Below, piece after piece: positions 28,823 through 41,879 of a stretch of 64,000 nt of DNA. Every line of letters starts with the position of its first letter. The first letter of the stretch is position 1. The stretch comes from Monarcha castaneiventris obscurior (taxonomy: Eukaryota; Chordata; Aves; Passeriformes; Monarchidae): the NCBI GenBank assembly GCA_026261815.1, contig JAMPIT010000434.1:12769001-12833000 (forward strand), written 5' to 3'. The position numbers and the translations under genes were made by a program. A model generated the notes under the pieces. It was given only the letters and a program-made list of their open reading frames with translations, searched no databases and was not told the origin of the DNA.

Positions 28823-28828
28823 TTTAAT
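28823..28828 (-). terminator. FURIN polyadenylation signal ATTAAA
   Basis: The minus strand reads ATTAAA near the end of a 1.2-kb 3'UTR. The 28810-28950 segment is unusually AT-rich (runs of TTTAATTTAAT on the minus strand) compared with the rest of the window, which suggests a conserved 3'UTR end. Confidence 0.65.
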
Positions 28829-30056
28829 AACTCAGTCTCTCTAGCGTTATATCCACATCCATTAAATTAAAAACAGGCTCAGGAGGCAGCTCCCGGCTGA
28901 TTAAATTACAAGAAAAAATTACTGTGCACCAAAAAGTTGTTATAGAAAAATAGTCCTGTGGCCCCCGGCCAGTGGCTCCGTCCATGGCTGGCGCAGGTGG
29001 GAGCCTGCACCATGGCCCTGGTGTGCGGCGGTGGACGGCAAAGGGGCTCGTGGCACTGGCCCCCAGCCCGCGGGGAAGGGGCAGCAAGGGAAAGGGCTCC
29101 AGCGGGGAGCAGAACGGATTGTCACCAAGTGGGGGCAAGGCACGTTGGGGGGGCTAGGGCTGCAGGAATGCTGGGCGCTGCCCAGCACAGGCAGGACGCA
29201 GGCAGAGCTGGGGCAGTGCTGGCACTGGCGCTGCCTGACAGTCCCAGCCAGCAGCACCTACAGCCCTGCCCAGGGGCAGAACACAAGGGGCCCGAGACAG
29301 CCCCCCAAAGCAGGGACTGTGGACAGGGTCCCTGCCCAGGCTGTGGGCTGTGCCATGGACACAGGGGCAGGCGGTGCCCAGCCTGATGCTCCCTGGTGCC
29401 AGAGCTCCTACCTGCTGCAGGCAGCCGCAGTGGGATGGGCAGGCAGTGGGCAGCAGCAGCTGAGGCCTGGCCATTATTGCTGTTGAAGGGCATGGGTGGA
29501 AGCGGATCGGCCCAGGGGAGGTGGCGGGGAGCTGGGACACAACGAATTGAGCCTGGGACACAGCTCCACAGGGGCCGAGGGTGGCAGGGAGCTGCTGTGG
29601 CACAGGCTGGGCTCAGCCCTGGTGGGCAGAGCTACCCCTGCTCCAGCCAGCCCACCTTGAACCATGGCAAACCCAGGGACCTCACACACTGCCCACCCCG
29701 GAAAACTCACAGGACCCCAAGCATCAGCCCTGTACTCAGAGTGGGAGACACTGCTGCCTGTCCAGGGCCAGAAAGTGTCAGGGACCCCACTGCCACCAAA
29801 CACCCCGGCATGGGGCACAGGATGGACACAGGGCCAGGAAAGATGGTGCAAGACTGGGACGGTGCTGTGCTGGGGATGGTGCCCGCAGGGCCATGCCTGG
29901 CTGCCCAGACTGGGGCTGAGGGACGGTGCCAGTGGATGGGAGCCCCGAGCTGCTGCAGTGCAGGAAGGGGACAGGGGCAGAGTCCAGGGCCCCTCAGCCT
30001 CACCTGCCCCAGCCCTGCGGTGCTGGGCAGGGAGGAGGGAGGGGCAGGAGGGCTCA
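28829..30056 (-). other. FURIN: FURIN 3' untranslated region
   Basis: About 1.2 kb between the FURIN stop codon and the ATTAAA signal. A long 3'UTR is typical of FURIN. Open frames within it show no domains. Its distal 130 bp is AT-rich and low in CpG. Confidence 0.6.
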
Positions 30057-33000
30057 TCAAAGGGCACTTTGGTCTCTGATGAAGGCAGTCCTCTCGCTGT
30101 GGGCCTCATAATCCTCACCGTCCGACTCAGAGGGACCCTCCTCCTGCCAGATGTCGGAGGGGAGCCCCTTGTAGGAGATGATCCCGCTGTCCAGGGCATA
30201 CACCTTCACACCCCGTAGGCTGAAGCCTGAGCGTGCTTGCAGCACCAGGAAGATGGTGACAAAGATGATGACGATGAGGATGCAGCTGAGGCTGGCAATG
30301 AGGACAGGCAAGTTGACTGGAGGGGGGGCCTCAGCTGGTCCCTCGCCATCTGCCAGGGCAGGGGATGCACGGCTGCTCTGCGTCTGGTGAGAGCAGGAGA
30401 GGTCCAGGCTGCTGAAGTGGGAGTGCGCAGGACAGGTGAGGCACTGGTTGGGGCCAGGTCCCGCACAGGTGGCACAGGAGGGGTGGCAGGGCAGGCAGAG
30501 GTGGGGCGCAATGGGCTCCACGCTGTTCTCCAGGTTGTAGTGCGTGCTCTGGACACCGGGCGCAAAGCCAGGAGGGCAGCGCTTCAGGCAGCTCTTCTGA
30601 TGCAGGTAGTAGCCCTCCTCGCAGACTGTGAGACAGGCAGGGTCAGCATGGGCTGCCTGTGCCCCCATTCCCTCCCTGCCATTCCCACACTCACCAACAC
30701 AGGTCTGGCTGGGGGTCAGGGTCTTGCAGCCGCTGCTCTCCAGCTGGTTGGAGAGGCTGGGGGAGTCGGTGGCCGTCCCGTACAGCACAAGCGTGAACTT
30801 CGTAAGTGTGCCTGCAACAATGCAGGGTGAGGACCCCAGAGGTGCCCACAAGACCACCCATGCTCAGGACAGGCACAGGGAGGGGGTGCACGCTGGTCCC
30901 CCATCCTGGCTGCCAGGGGACAGCAGGGCTGTGCCCCCCACCTGGCAGAGTGTCTGTTGTGGGGCCATACCCCTGCACAGGAGTCCCAAGGGGCAGGGGG
31001 GTCAGGTGAGCTGGCATGGGGTCTCCTGCTGCCTGGACTCCCGCTGACCCAGAGAGGCTGCAGCACCATCCCACATGCCCAAGTCCAGCCTCTCCCCAGC
31101 CAGATCACCCAAAACACCCAAGGTGTTACCGGCCCCTCAGCTCAGGAGCAGGTGGGGAAGCTGGGTGACCACACAGCTTGCATCCCAGATTGGAGGGAGG
31201 CAGTGGATGTGGAAGCACACCCCTACCGTAGTTGTTAGCATCACTGGTGTTCTCGATCTCCAGCACCCACTCCCCAGAAGGGTCCTCATCCCACGAGTGT
31301 GTCGTCATGAAGGCCCAGTCATTGAAGCCATCGGCCGAGAAGTCGTGGGGCCTGAGCAAGGGAGGCAAGATGTGGGTGTCAACATATCCCAAACTCACCT
31401 GTGCCAGCCTAGGCCAGGGGCCAGTTTGGGGCACCCCACAGCCCAGCACCTACCTGGCAGCCAGAAGGGTGGAGCGGGTGCCCATGGGGCTGACCAGGTG
31501 GATGGCCAGGTCCCCCCGCCGGTTGTAGGACAGTGTCAGCCTGGCCTGCGCATGCTCCAGCCGGCTGACGTAGTTGGCTTTCCCCAGGCAGGCATCCACT
31601 TTCCGCCGTACCTCGAGACGCTTCCCAATGTCCCTGCCAAGGACAGGCATGAGTGAGGCCAGTCCCAGACCAGGGGGACACACCACAGTCCCCATTCCTT
31701 GCTGTGGGGCTCTGCAGCTGTCCTGGGGACTGGGCACCAGGGCAGCTAGAGCAGGAATCAAACCTTCAGTGAGTCAGAGTGGCACCACCTTCTGTGCCAT
31801 TCCCAGATGGGTACAGGAAGCAGAAAGGGTGCCTCAGCTCTTGGGCATGGCGGGGGGAACTGTGCTGCCCAGTGCTGCCTCCCCAGCCGCCACTCCATGG
31901 CAGCCCTGAATAAGCCCTTTATTCACACACGGCAGGCCAGCTACACCCTGCATGGCGCAGCCAGGGATGGGATGGGCAGAGTCGTCCCCAGCCTGCTGCT
32001 GGTGTGCGGCCACTCCCACCACAATGCTGGCCCTGCTGCCAGCACAGGATGTGCCTGCCCCATATAGGGCTGGCTTCCCAGGGGGGTCAGGGCAGGGCCC
32101 AGCCCTAGCTCCCTTCATGTGCAGGAACATGATCCCCCCACCCAGGAGCCCCTAGGGAGTGCCCTGGCCACAGACAAGACTGCACATGCTGCACTGCGGC
32201 GGCAGCGGCCAAGCAGGAGTCAAAGGAGCTTCTGTCTGCCCCCTGAAAAGCCCCTCTGTCCAGGATGACTCGTGCTGGCTGCACCCCAACCGCAGTGCCC
32301 CAGTCTGCCCACATCCACTGGCCCAGCCCCACAGGGGGGAAGCTCATCAGTGATGTCAGTGCTGAATGGCTGGAGGTGCCTTTCCCAGCTCTCCCCAGGC
32401 TCTCGCAGGAGGATGCTCCAACGGTCTCAGCAGCACTTCAGTCTCCAAGATTCTCCCCACTCCCTGCTCTGGGCCCAGACGCTCTCAAGCTCTTGTGCAG
32501 AACAGATGCCAAGTGATCCTCGCCTGGGCTCACCAGCCCATACCTGGGCTCTGCAAGGATGTCAATGACACACTTCCTCTGAGGTCCCACCGTGGTCCAG
32601 TTCTTGGCCAGGCTCACCATGGCCCCGGCATCCAGCAGGCCGTAGCCATACGAGTGGCTGACTGTGGACAAAGAGGGGGTCAGCGCCGCTCCTGGGGGTA
32701 CCCAGTGGGGGATGTTTGCCTGGCCATGCTCACTGGGCCCTTCTGCCTCCTTCACCCCACAGGGCTGCCAGGGCACTCTGCCTCAGCACCCCAAGGCTAG
32801 TGGTACGCATGGGACTGGGAGACCCTGGTCCCACCCCGGCACCCCAATACCTTTGCGGCCGACGCCATTGGTGACCCAGTCGTTGGCATTCAGGTGAGCC
32901 GGCTTCGAGGTCTGCACCACCAAGTGCTGCATGTCCCGCCAGGTCAGGTTCTTGCTACAGGGAGACAAGGGAGCTCAGGTCAGTGCTAGCTCCTGCTGGC

Positions 33001-36000
33001 CCCAGGCAGGTCCACGTCCAGGTGCCACTGCTGCATGGGGCTGGCACAGCCACCCCCGTCCAGCCCGCTCTGTCCTGCCCTTACTTGGCTTCCAGGGCAA
33101 GGGCGATGATGCCAGCGGCCAGGGGTGCCGAGGCTGACGTCCCGGTGTGCAGCTCGGTGCACTTCTGTCTGAGGTCAGTCGTCACCTGCAAGGAGGATGC
33201 CAGGGCAGGAAATGCTGCAGGCACATCCCACCCCCCGAGCCCCTGGCCTGCAGACAGCAGCAGCCCCCACTCACAATCTGCTTCTCGTTCTGGTTGCCAC
33301 TGCTGTACGTGGTGGCGAGGGTGGAGGAGCAGGCCTCGCTGTACCAGGGCACGTTGCCGTACTGTGTGGTGCTGCTGATGGACAGCGTGTAGATGCTGTT
33401 GGTGTAACCGTCACAGTTGCAGCTGTCATGCTCGCGGCCCCCATTCCCAGACGCCCAGACGAAGATGGAGCCCAGCCCGCCTCGGCCCTAGCAACAGAGG
33501 CAAGATGAGGGCAAGCACCAACACCGCCACACACAGGAAGCCCCAGGCTGGAGCTGGGGACAAGCAGATGGTGCCAGCCTGAGTTGGACGGACAGAGCAG
33601 ATGCAGCTGGGACACAGGGGACAGCATGACGCCCCAGTCACAGCGCACCAATCTGGGCACCTCACCACCACTTAGCCTATGGAGGGTGCCCAGCACCTTG
33701 GCAGAGGCTCCAGGGCTGCCCCAGTGGGTGACACACCAGGCAGCAGGAGGCCCAGACAGTGGGAGGCTTCCAACAGCCAAAGTCTTTTTCTGCTCAAAGT
33801 CACCTGGCCTGATTCTGTCTGCGTGGGATTGCAGTGCCTGGCAGAGCTGTGGGAGCCCGCAACACAGTCCTGGCCATGCCTCAGCACCCAAACGTGGCAG
33901 CTACCCTTGCAGAGCACACAACAGAGCCAGCGTGGCACCACATGCATCTCTCTGTAGGGAATCATAACACAGCTCCCCAGGCAGGCGACACTGCCAGCAC
34001 AAAGGGACAGTGGGGGAGGATGGGTGGAGGAAGCAAGGGCAAGCAGCTGGCACAAAACCAGACAAGAACCAGGAGAGGGCTTGGGAGAGGACGGAGACAC
34101 CATCCCACACAGGAGCCCTCACAGCAGTGAGATAACACCACATGGGAGGAGTCCTGATTCAGAGCCATCGCACAGGAAGAACAAGAAAAACTAACAGAGC
34201 CTGATCCCAGAGATGGGCTGGCACATGGCTTATCCTGGGAGGGCCAGGGTAACAACCAGGGCAGGTAGAGGAAGGGAGACCTGGGGAAACAGCAGGAGTC
34301 AGGCCAGCGCTCCCCCAGCAAACCCGCCTTCTCACCTGGCTGACCCCACGGAAGAAAGCCTCCTCTGCCAGCCGGGCCGGGCCATCCACAGTCTTGCCGT
34401 CGTCCTCAGGGCCCCAGCTGGCACTGTAGATGTGGATGTGGTTGGGGTTGAGGCCCAGGGAATGGGCCTCCACAGCATCGGTCACCTCCCCATCCAGCAT
34501 GCGCACACCTAGGGCCAGAGAGCAAATGTCATGGGCAACCAGCTGGGGCGGAGTGGCCACGGTGCCGCTGGTGAGAACCCTCCAACCCCTGCTGCCACCT
34601 GTGTCACAGGCTGTCACAGGGCTGCTCCAGTCAGCAGTGCCAAGGTCCCCAGCTCAGCTGCTCCTGCGGCCACTCAACGCCCACAGGACTCGGCACAGGG
34701 CAGGGCAGCACCCACCTCCGATCCTGGCATTGTACGCCACGCCAACACCACAGATCCCGTTGTTTGCCACAGCAGCCACTTCCCCAGCACAGCGCGTGCC
34801 ATGTCTGCAACCAAAATAGGACGAAGCATGCTCGTATAGGGTGCAAGGAGCACAGGGGCGGTGGCTGCAGCCCCAGCAACCCCCACCTGGGCTGCCTCCC
34901 ATCCCCTCAAACCAGGTAGCCAGTGAAGGCTCCTCTGTCTGCCCTCCCGCTCCAGAGCCAGGACACTGAACAGCCCACACCAGCTCTGGGCAGAAAAAGG
35001 ATGCTGCTCACATCAAAAAAGGAGGTGAAGGGTTCCCCATGGGGCAGAAGTATGCTGCCAGCCTCACAGCTTCCAGCAGACCATGTGAGGTGGCACTGCA
35101 CTAAGTCCCTGCCATACTTAGGCTCTGTATCTTCAACCCTCCCTCCTGCCTTACCTGTTGTCATTCATCTGCGTGTAGCGGGGCTGAGGGTCTGGGTCCT
35201 GGTCATTGACATCAAAACTTGCCCCTGGGTCCTGCAAGACAAATTGGGCACTTGGAGACTGTCTACCTCAGCCACCAAGCCCCACTGCCCTTACTTCATG
35301 CCTGCTCCACAGCCTGAGGCTGAGCTGAGCAGGGTGAGCAGGCTCCAATCCAGCCTCCATGTCCCACCACGGTGGGCATCAGCCCTGTACCTTGCAGCTC
35401 TGGGGTTGCCCTGCACAGACACAGCTGCCCAGACCAGCTCCCATGGCACCCCGCCCTGCACCATCACCCAAACTCACATAGTTGGCCTCCAGGTCAGGGT
35501 GGTTCTTCTCAATGCCGTCATCCAGGATGGACACCACGATGCCCTTGCCCGTGTATCCCTGTTCCCAGGCCTGACGCACGTTCAGGTCCCGCTGGTTTGT
35601 GTTGTACTGCCAAGAGAAGCCTTGGCACTAGGAGATGTGCCCAGCCATGGGCACTGTGATGGGTGTGTGCCCAAAACCCACCCAGCTCTCACCCTGCTCT
35701 TCTGTGGGTTGTGACAAGGAACCCCAGGGAGCTGGGCACAGCGTTGGGTGCAACTAGCTGAGAAGAGCTGCTTTGAAAGCGAGACTGAGCCCCACGCTGT
35801 GCTTGAGTCCCACAGACTTGGCACCCTTTTTGCAGGGATCAGGCTTGTGCCCAAGCTCCAGGATGCAGAAAGAGGCATGGACCCATTCCTGGGCCAGGCA
35901 AAGTCCAACCCTGGGCTCCCCCCAGCCCTCTCAGCACTCCATCCAGGAGCCACAGCTCTGCGAGCAGAGCCTCTTCCCTGGGACACTCCCATCACATAGC

Positions 36001-39000
36001 ACCAGGTGGCTACCCCAGGCTTTCCCCCTCCTCTCCTTCTCCCTCCTGCCAGCCTAGTAGCTGCTGCCTGACAGCAGCTCCTAGGTTGCCACATCTGCAT
36101 CCCCAAACTCACACCTGCAATCATGCCCCTTCCTCACCCGACACTCACCAGGTACCACTGCTGCGGGAACTTAGGGTCCGTGGGCTCCATGAAAACGTCT
36201 CTCTTGGTCCTTCGCTTTGCCACCTGTTGCTCCAGCCACTGCACCTGAGGGCAGAGAAGGCATGGGGTCCCCCGCTGACCCCTTATGCCAGCAGCTCCCC
36301 ATGACCCCAGTCCCCAGCCTGCCTGGAGGGGCTCTTCCTGGGAAGCTCGCAGTCAGCTCTGGCCTGGCAGAGTATTGGACCCATCAGAGCGACTGCCGCC
36401 CCCAGCCCAACCCTCCAGGCCCCCTGCCTGGCCGTGCCCTGCAAAGGCTGTGCTCCAGTGGAGCAGGACGGTCAGAGTGCCAAGCTCCACTGAGACATGG
36501 GCTGCCGAGAGCTGCCACACCACACCACATGCCTTCCAGGGCCTGGGCTGAAGCCAGAGGATGGGGAAAACAGCAGCCCCCACACACCACTGCTCTGGGA
36601 TCTGTTTACTGCCCTGCACACCTTGTCCTGCGTACAAGGACACAGAGCTCTCCAGGGCCCTGGGACTGCAACAACCCACAGGCCAATGATGCTGGCTCCA
36701 CCAACCCCCTGCCCTTGCCAGACACGCGGTGGGCTCCCACCTGCTCCTACCAAGGGATGGTTAAGGCAGCTCAGCCCTGTCCTGTGCCCACGAGCCCTTA
36801 TGAAGTGCCTGGGACCAAAGCCAGGCCCTCCTGACTCGTACCTGCGGTTCCCTGGCCAGGCGGCTGTGCCAGGGCTGGTGGGGCGAGAGGGAACGCTTCA
36901 CCACGCCACGGTGCCGGAAGTGGTAATAGTCGCCAAAGATCTGCAACACAGAAATGCTGCTCATGGGACAGACGTGAGAGCCTGGTCTGCCCGATTCTCT
37001 ACATCCCGCATCTGCAATCCTGAGCTCCAGGGTTGCCACACACAGGCTGAGCCCTCACTCCAGAGTGGCTGGTGAGGCTTATGTCCAGTACACTGGGCAG
37101 GACCTCCTGTGAGAGGCTGTGGCAGCTGGGAAGACCCTGGAGCAGCAGAAATGCAGCCACTGCACACCTCACCCTCCCACAGGTTCCCACATGGCAGCAA
37201 GTCTCACACTGTCCAAAAAAGCTGCTGTCCTGAAAGGAAGGCTCCAGGCAATCAGTGGCAGAGAGGGACAGGCCTTTCAGAGTCAGCATGGGAGAGACAC
37301 CAGACTCAACAGACAAACGCACTGCTTCTCTCCCAGTGCCAACCAGCTCCTCCTGGAAGAAGGTCCCAGGGGCTCCAGGCCCTGCAGCCCAGGTGGTCCC
37401 AGCCAGAGCAGGGTCTGCATCAGCCTCTGCACCTCTGGACAGGCTGCTGTCTTCTCCCCAAGTGCCCCACGGAACACCCACCCAGTGCCAGCCTCTACCT
37501 GGGGCACAGCCAGTTTCAGTGGGGCAGAGCAGGGGGAATGCAGGCATCCAACCCCAGCGGGGTCCAACTTCCACTGCCAAGCAGCTGTGCTGTGCTCACC
37601 CCAGCTCCACTCTCACGTGGGGACAGCCCAGCCTGGGACTCCAGCACAGCCCAGCTGGGGCAGGACGAGAACCCAGCACAGCTGGTGGGGCCAGGACGCC
37701 ATGCCGCCACCCAGATGGTTATTTTTAAACCCCAAACCCTCTCCAGTGCTGTCATTTCCGTATCCCCTCCCACACATCCTGGGGCTGACGGACACAATGG
37801 CCCCACCCTGGCCTCTCTGGGCCTCCCAGCTCAGCAGCTTGCCCTAACTGGGGAGAAGGGGCCAAGCACCCACCCAGCCCCCTGGGAGTCACAGAGCCCA
37901 GGCAGCAGCCACAGGCAGGATCCAGCTGCCCAGGCTGTGCCAGAGCTGGTGGGGCTGGGCTGCAAGGGCTGTAGGAATATGAGGACATCTCATCCTCCTC
38001 TATCTCAGGCTGCCCCAAAACAGTCTGTACGGGGCTAACAAAGCTCCCCTGCTTATTAGAGCTCTGCAGATGTGCTGCCCACCTGGACAGACTGGGCCGA
38101 GCAAGGTGCACCCAGGTGAGCAGCAACCTCAGGCCCGGAGCAGCAGCTGGCTCTCCCAGGTAGGTACTTCACCAGAAACTCCAGACCTGCTCCTCTGGCA
38201 CACCAGGTTCTCCCAGGATAGCCCAAGATGCCTGTCAGTTCAGAGCCCTTGAGGAGGTGTCAAGGTACAAAGCCTCTGCACAAGGCTGGTGGATGAATGC
38301 AAGCGGCAGGATGGTTGCCCTCCCCCAGCATCCCTCACCCCCTCCAGGGGTATAGACAGAGCCCAGATTGTTCCTGCACACAGATCGCCCTCTGGTCATC
38401 CAAATGGATTAGGTCTGCACTGACACTGTGGTGGCAGCCAGAAGCAGGCCAGCCCACACACTTCCACCTTAATCCCCACCATCCCTGTCCTCAGCAAGGG
38501 CAAAGCCACCCCCCAGCACCACGTGTCCCTGGTGCCAGTTCAGTGCTGCTGCCCAACCCCTGGCCACAGCTCACAACTACCCTGGCCAGTCCCAGGGCTA
38601 AAAGGCTGCCTGTGTGCCTGACCACTGCCCCGGGAGTGGAGCAACATGCTGGGCCTGCAACACAGTGGTGTGGGAGGCAGAAGCACCCTCTCCCAGGATG
38701 GCACTGTCCTGCCAGCACAGCCCAGGGATGGCACCCACAGTGCCCTTCCCCAGTGATCCCAACCCCAGCAGCAGGGGGCAATGCCTGTACCCCTTCTCTG
38801 CATAATCCCAGCAGTGCAAACCCCCCCACACCCCCCTCACTGCCACACCCAGCCCCCACCTCTGACCCATGACCCCCCGCTGTCCCCTGTGTCTTCCCTC
38901 AAGCCCTCCGCAAGGCCACTGGCACCAGTCATGGACCTTCTGCCCGAGGTGCCACTGGCTCCCACTCCACAGGCAGCCAGGGAGCAAGGAGTATGCCAGG

Positions 39001-40612
39001 ACAGCACAGTTTTGGGGACAGTGCCCGGACCCCAGGATGAGGCCAGGATCCTCTCAGATAAGGACCCTGGGGCCCTCTCACTGGGGCATTGCCAGATGCA
39101 CCCAGTCCGTCCCCCCCCCAGCCTGGCTGCACATCCTGTCCCAGTAGCACATACCCCCAGGAGCAGCAGTCCAGAAAGCTGGGAGAGAAAGCCAGGCTCT
39201 TCCCAGCCACGCTCTTCCCACTGGACCGCCATGACCCCTCTGCAAAGCCCTGGCCAGCCAAACCTCGTCCCGCAGCACAGACACTGGGACAGGCTCCAGA
39301 ACGGGAGAAAACATGCCCAGACCAGAAGCTCCTGCCACTGCCTGGGCTGCTGCAGCATGTGGGGCTCTGCTTGCAAGGGCAGGCTCACTGCTGCGAGGGG
39401 ACAGAGAGTTGGGAAGAGGTGCCAGCCTCCAGCCTCAGAACCACCGTGTGGGGAGAAGACAAGGGCAGAGCTGGCACAGAGCCTCTGTGGCTCACAGGGA
39501 TGGAACTCATGGCAGGCCTGGGCTCTCAGCTGAAGCACAAGGCCCTGCACTGTGGAGACGAAGCCACAGAACCAGTGCCCCTTGGCCCTGGCAGCCAGGC
39601 CTGGGACCTGGCACCACAGCACGATGGGAAACACTGCCAGGAGCAGGCTGATGGCACCTCAGTGGGCCCTGAGTACCCAGTGCCCATGCAGGGCTCCTTT
39701 TGTGTGGCAGGACAAGGTCCTGCTGGCTTCTGCAGCAGCCACCTTCCCACTGCCACCGCTCCCAACAGCTGCTCACAGCAAGGTCCTGACACCACAGCCA
39801 CCAGTTGTGCAATTTCCTCTGGGATTTCACCCTGCACTTCCTGGAGAGACAGCTCACTCCCAGTACAGCCACGCACACTGCCTGGTCCCTGGCTGACGGC
39901 AGGGAAAGCTGAGTGTGGTGGGAACCTGCTGACACACCCTCTGTCAAGGACAGTTTAGGGGTAAAGATACACAGCTGCTGTCAGATCCCCTCTGGAGATA
40001 GCTCAGAGGCTCTGCTGCTGTCCCGCTGAGCTGAGGCCATGCTGCACTGGGCAGCTTGCTGTGGGGAGCAACAGTGGAATCTGCAAACCTTCCCATTCAT
40101 CATCACGCAGCACTCCCAGTCCAGTTCCTTCACACTAGGATGGGCTTTTCCTCCTTCCCCATCCAACAGGCAGTGTGCTGCACCATGTTGTGCCATGCCA
40201 TGTCACCAGAAAGTCCCAGTGACAGGGGGAGGCCCTGGTGGTCCATACAATTAATTGCCACCATTGAGTCAAGGCAGCAGACACTGGAAGGCCACAGCAA
40301 ACGGGCACAAACACAGTGGCCCTGCTGCCATAAAGAGCAGCTCCTAAGCCAGCTCCAGGACTAAGCTCAGCACCTGCCCAGACCATGGCAGAGAACACTA
40401 GCTCCATGAGAAGAGGAAAGCAGGAGACTTACCGGGCCCAGGTTGAGGAATCCATGCTTCCTGGCCAGCCTGTCAGCCTCCTGGGGTCCTGCAGGGACGA
40501 GCACAGCCCAGGTGTTGGTGTAAATATGCTGGGCCAGCACCTCCTGGGCCAGGAGAGCAAGGGCAACCACCAGAGTCCAGAGCAACAGCAGCGAGCAGGG
40601 CCTCAGATCCAT
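30057..40612 (-). CDS. FURIN: Furin proprotein convertase
   Basis: Fifteen coding exons give 789 aa (human 794): 40612-40433, 36940-36842, 36244-36149, 35606-35478, 35231-35155, 34804-34716, 34508-34336, 33487-33275, 33185-33085, 32954-32851, 32661-32544, 31633-31454, 31351-31227, 30811-30695, 30625-30057. Order: signal peptide (1-27), inhibitory propeptide with internal site HRGVVKRS and main autocleavage site RRTKR before DVFMEP, then the subtilisin-like catalytic domain with Asp in SILDDGIEK, His in [10 protein letters not shown], oxyanion Asn in [11 protein letters not shown] and Ser in [10 protein letters not shown] domain, Cys-rich region, one transmembrane helix ([16 protein letters not shown]) and a cytosolic tail with YKGL and an acidic SESDGED cluster for trans-Golgi/endosome cycling follow. 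It cleaves after RX(K/R)R in secretory cargo. All catalytic residues are intact. Confidence 0.98.
36941..40432. other. FURIN intron 1 of the coding region (3.5 kb)
   Basis: The longest intron in the window, separating the signal-peptide exon from the propeptide exon. Read on both strands, it contains no exon-like segment with flanking splice sites that I recognise. The long open frames at 37.1-38.0 and 38.8-40.0 kb have random-looking Pro/Ser/Gln-rich composition. Confidence 0.6.
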
Positions 40613-40817
40613 CAGAGTATCGGGGTTCCTCGAGCTGGGGAGCAGGAGGGTCCCGGGAGCAGGAGGGTCCCGGGAACAGCAGGTCCAGCGGCCTCCCAGT
40701 GTCAGCACCCCGAGGCACACCGGCCTCTCTGCCCTGCTGGTCCCAGCTCAGCCCAAGCCCACATGGGGCCAAGCCCACGAAAGCACAGGAACGGACCGTC
40801 CAGGACAGAAGCACAAT
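40433..40817 (-). other. FURIN: FURIN first coding exon including 5'UTR
   Basis: The coding part is 40612-40433. A strong acceptor on the minus strand, CTCTCTGCAG ending at 40818, suggests that the exon begins at 40817 and carries about 205 nt of 5'UTR. This is inferred from the splice motif only. Confidence 0.5.
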
Positions 40818-41879
40818 CTGCAGAGAGACAGGAATTTGGTCAGACCCAGGGCACCTTTCCTCAGACCTAGGGAGGGGCAGGCTGCACCATGCTGAGACGT
40901 GGGTCAGGCACTGGGCAAGGGGGCCCTGGCACACAGCACCTGCTGGCCACGATGGCACACTGACAGCCAAGGAGCCGCCTGGCTTGGCGGTGTGCCCACA
41001 TGTCTGCTCCTGCAGGGAGATGCTGTTTACCTTGCCTGTTACCCAATGTTTGCTTATAAACACAGGGAACCAACCAGCAGGGGAGGGCACCAAAGGAGGG
41101 GAGAAGCAAGGCAAGGGACACTGTTCCTCTTGCTGCCACTACCCCTGCTCCAACTGGGATGGGACTATCTGGGTACAGAGCTGGGAGCAACTGGCATGGG
41201 AGGCCTGCCTCTCCAGTCCCAAGGGGAGGCCAAAGGAGATGTCCCCTCCTTTGTGGATGGGTTGCGAGGAATCCCAGCAAAATGAGAGACTGGAAGGAGG
41301 AAAGTCAAGGAGAGCTCCTGATCTCCAGCTAGCACAGCCCCAGACTCGCATCTCCACAGCCATTGACCAGGCAGTGCTTGGCAGCCATGGCAAACACTGT
41401 GCTGCCTGTCACCAGCAGCAGCTCAGCTCTGCCCTTCCTCTGGAGCACAACATGGTGACACCGGTGTGACTCATCCCCGCAACCGGGTGGAAACCAGGAC
41501 CAGGAAAAGGGGCACACTGTCACCTCCAGCATGAACCCAGGGATGCCCCGGGAACAGCTCACACCTTGTGGGAGGGCAAGCGCAAGAAGCTTGTAGGGAA
41601 AGAACAGGGAGCGACCCACCCAGTGTAAGGGAGCCCACGACATGATGGTGCCAGGTTGAGCTCCACACCCGGAGCCCCAGAGGGACCCTGGAATATCTGA
41701 TCATGCTTCAGAGACAGCTGGAAAGGTGAGAGGCGGCAGTGCCCAGAGAAACCACATCCCCCTCCGTCCAGAAGCGGCCACAGCGAGCTGGCAGCCTGCG
41801 GCGCTGCCAGAGGAGGAGAGAGCTCCTAGAAGCCGCCAGAGACCTCACCGTAGGCTCCGGCACAGACAGTGCAGCGACT

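Noticed and set aside
37109..38038. A 309-codon plus-strand frame inside FURIN intron 1
   Set aside because: Random-looking Ser/Pro/Gln composition, no splice context, overlapping frames on the other strand equally open.
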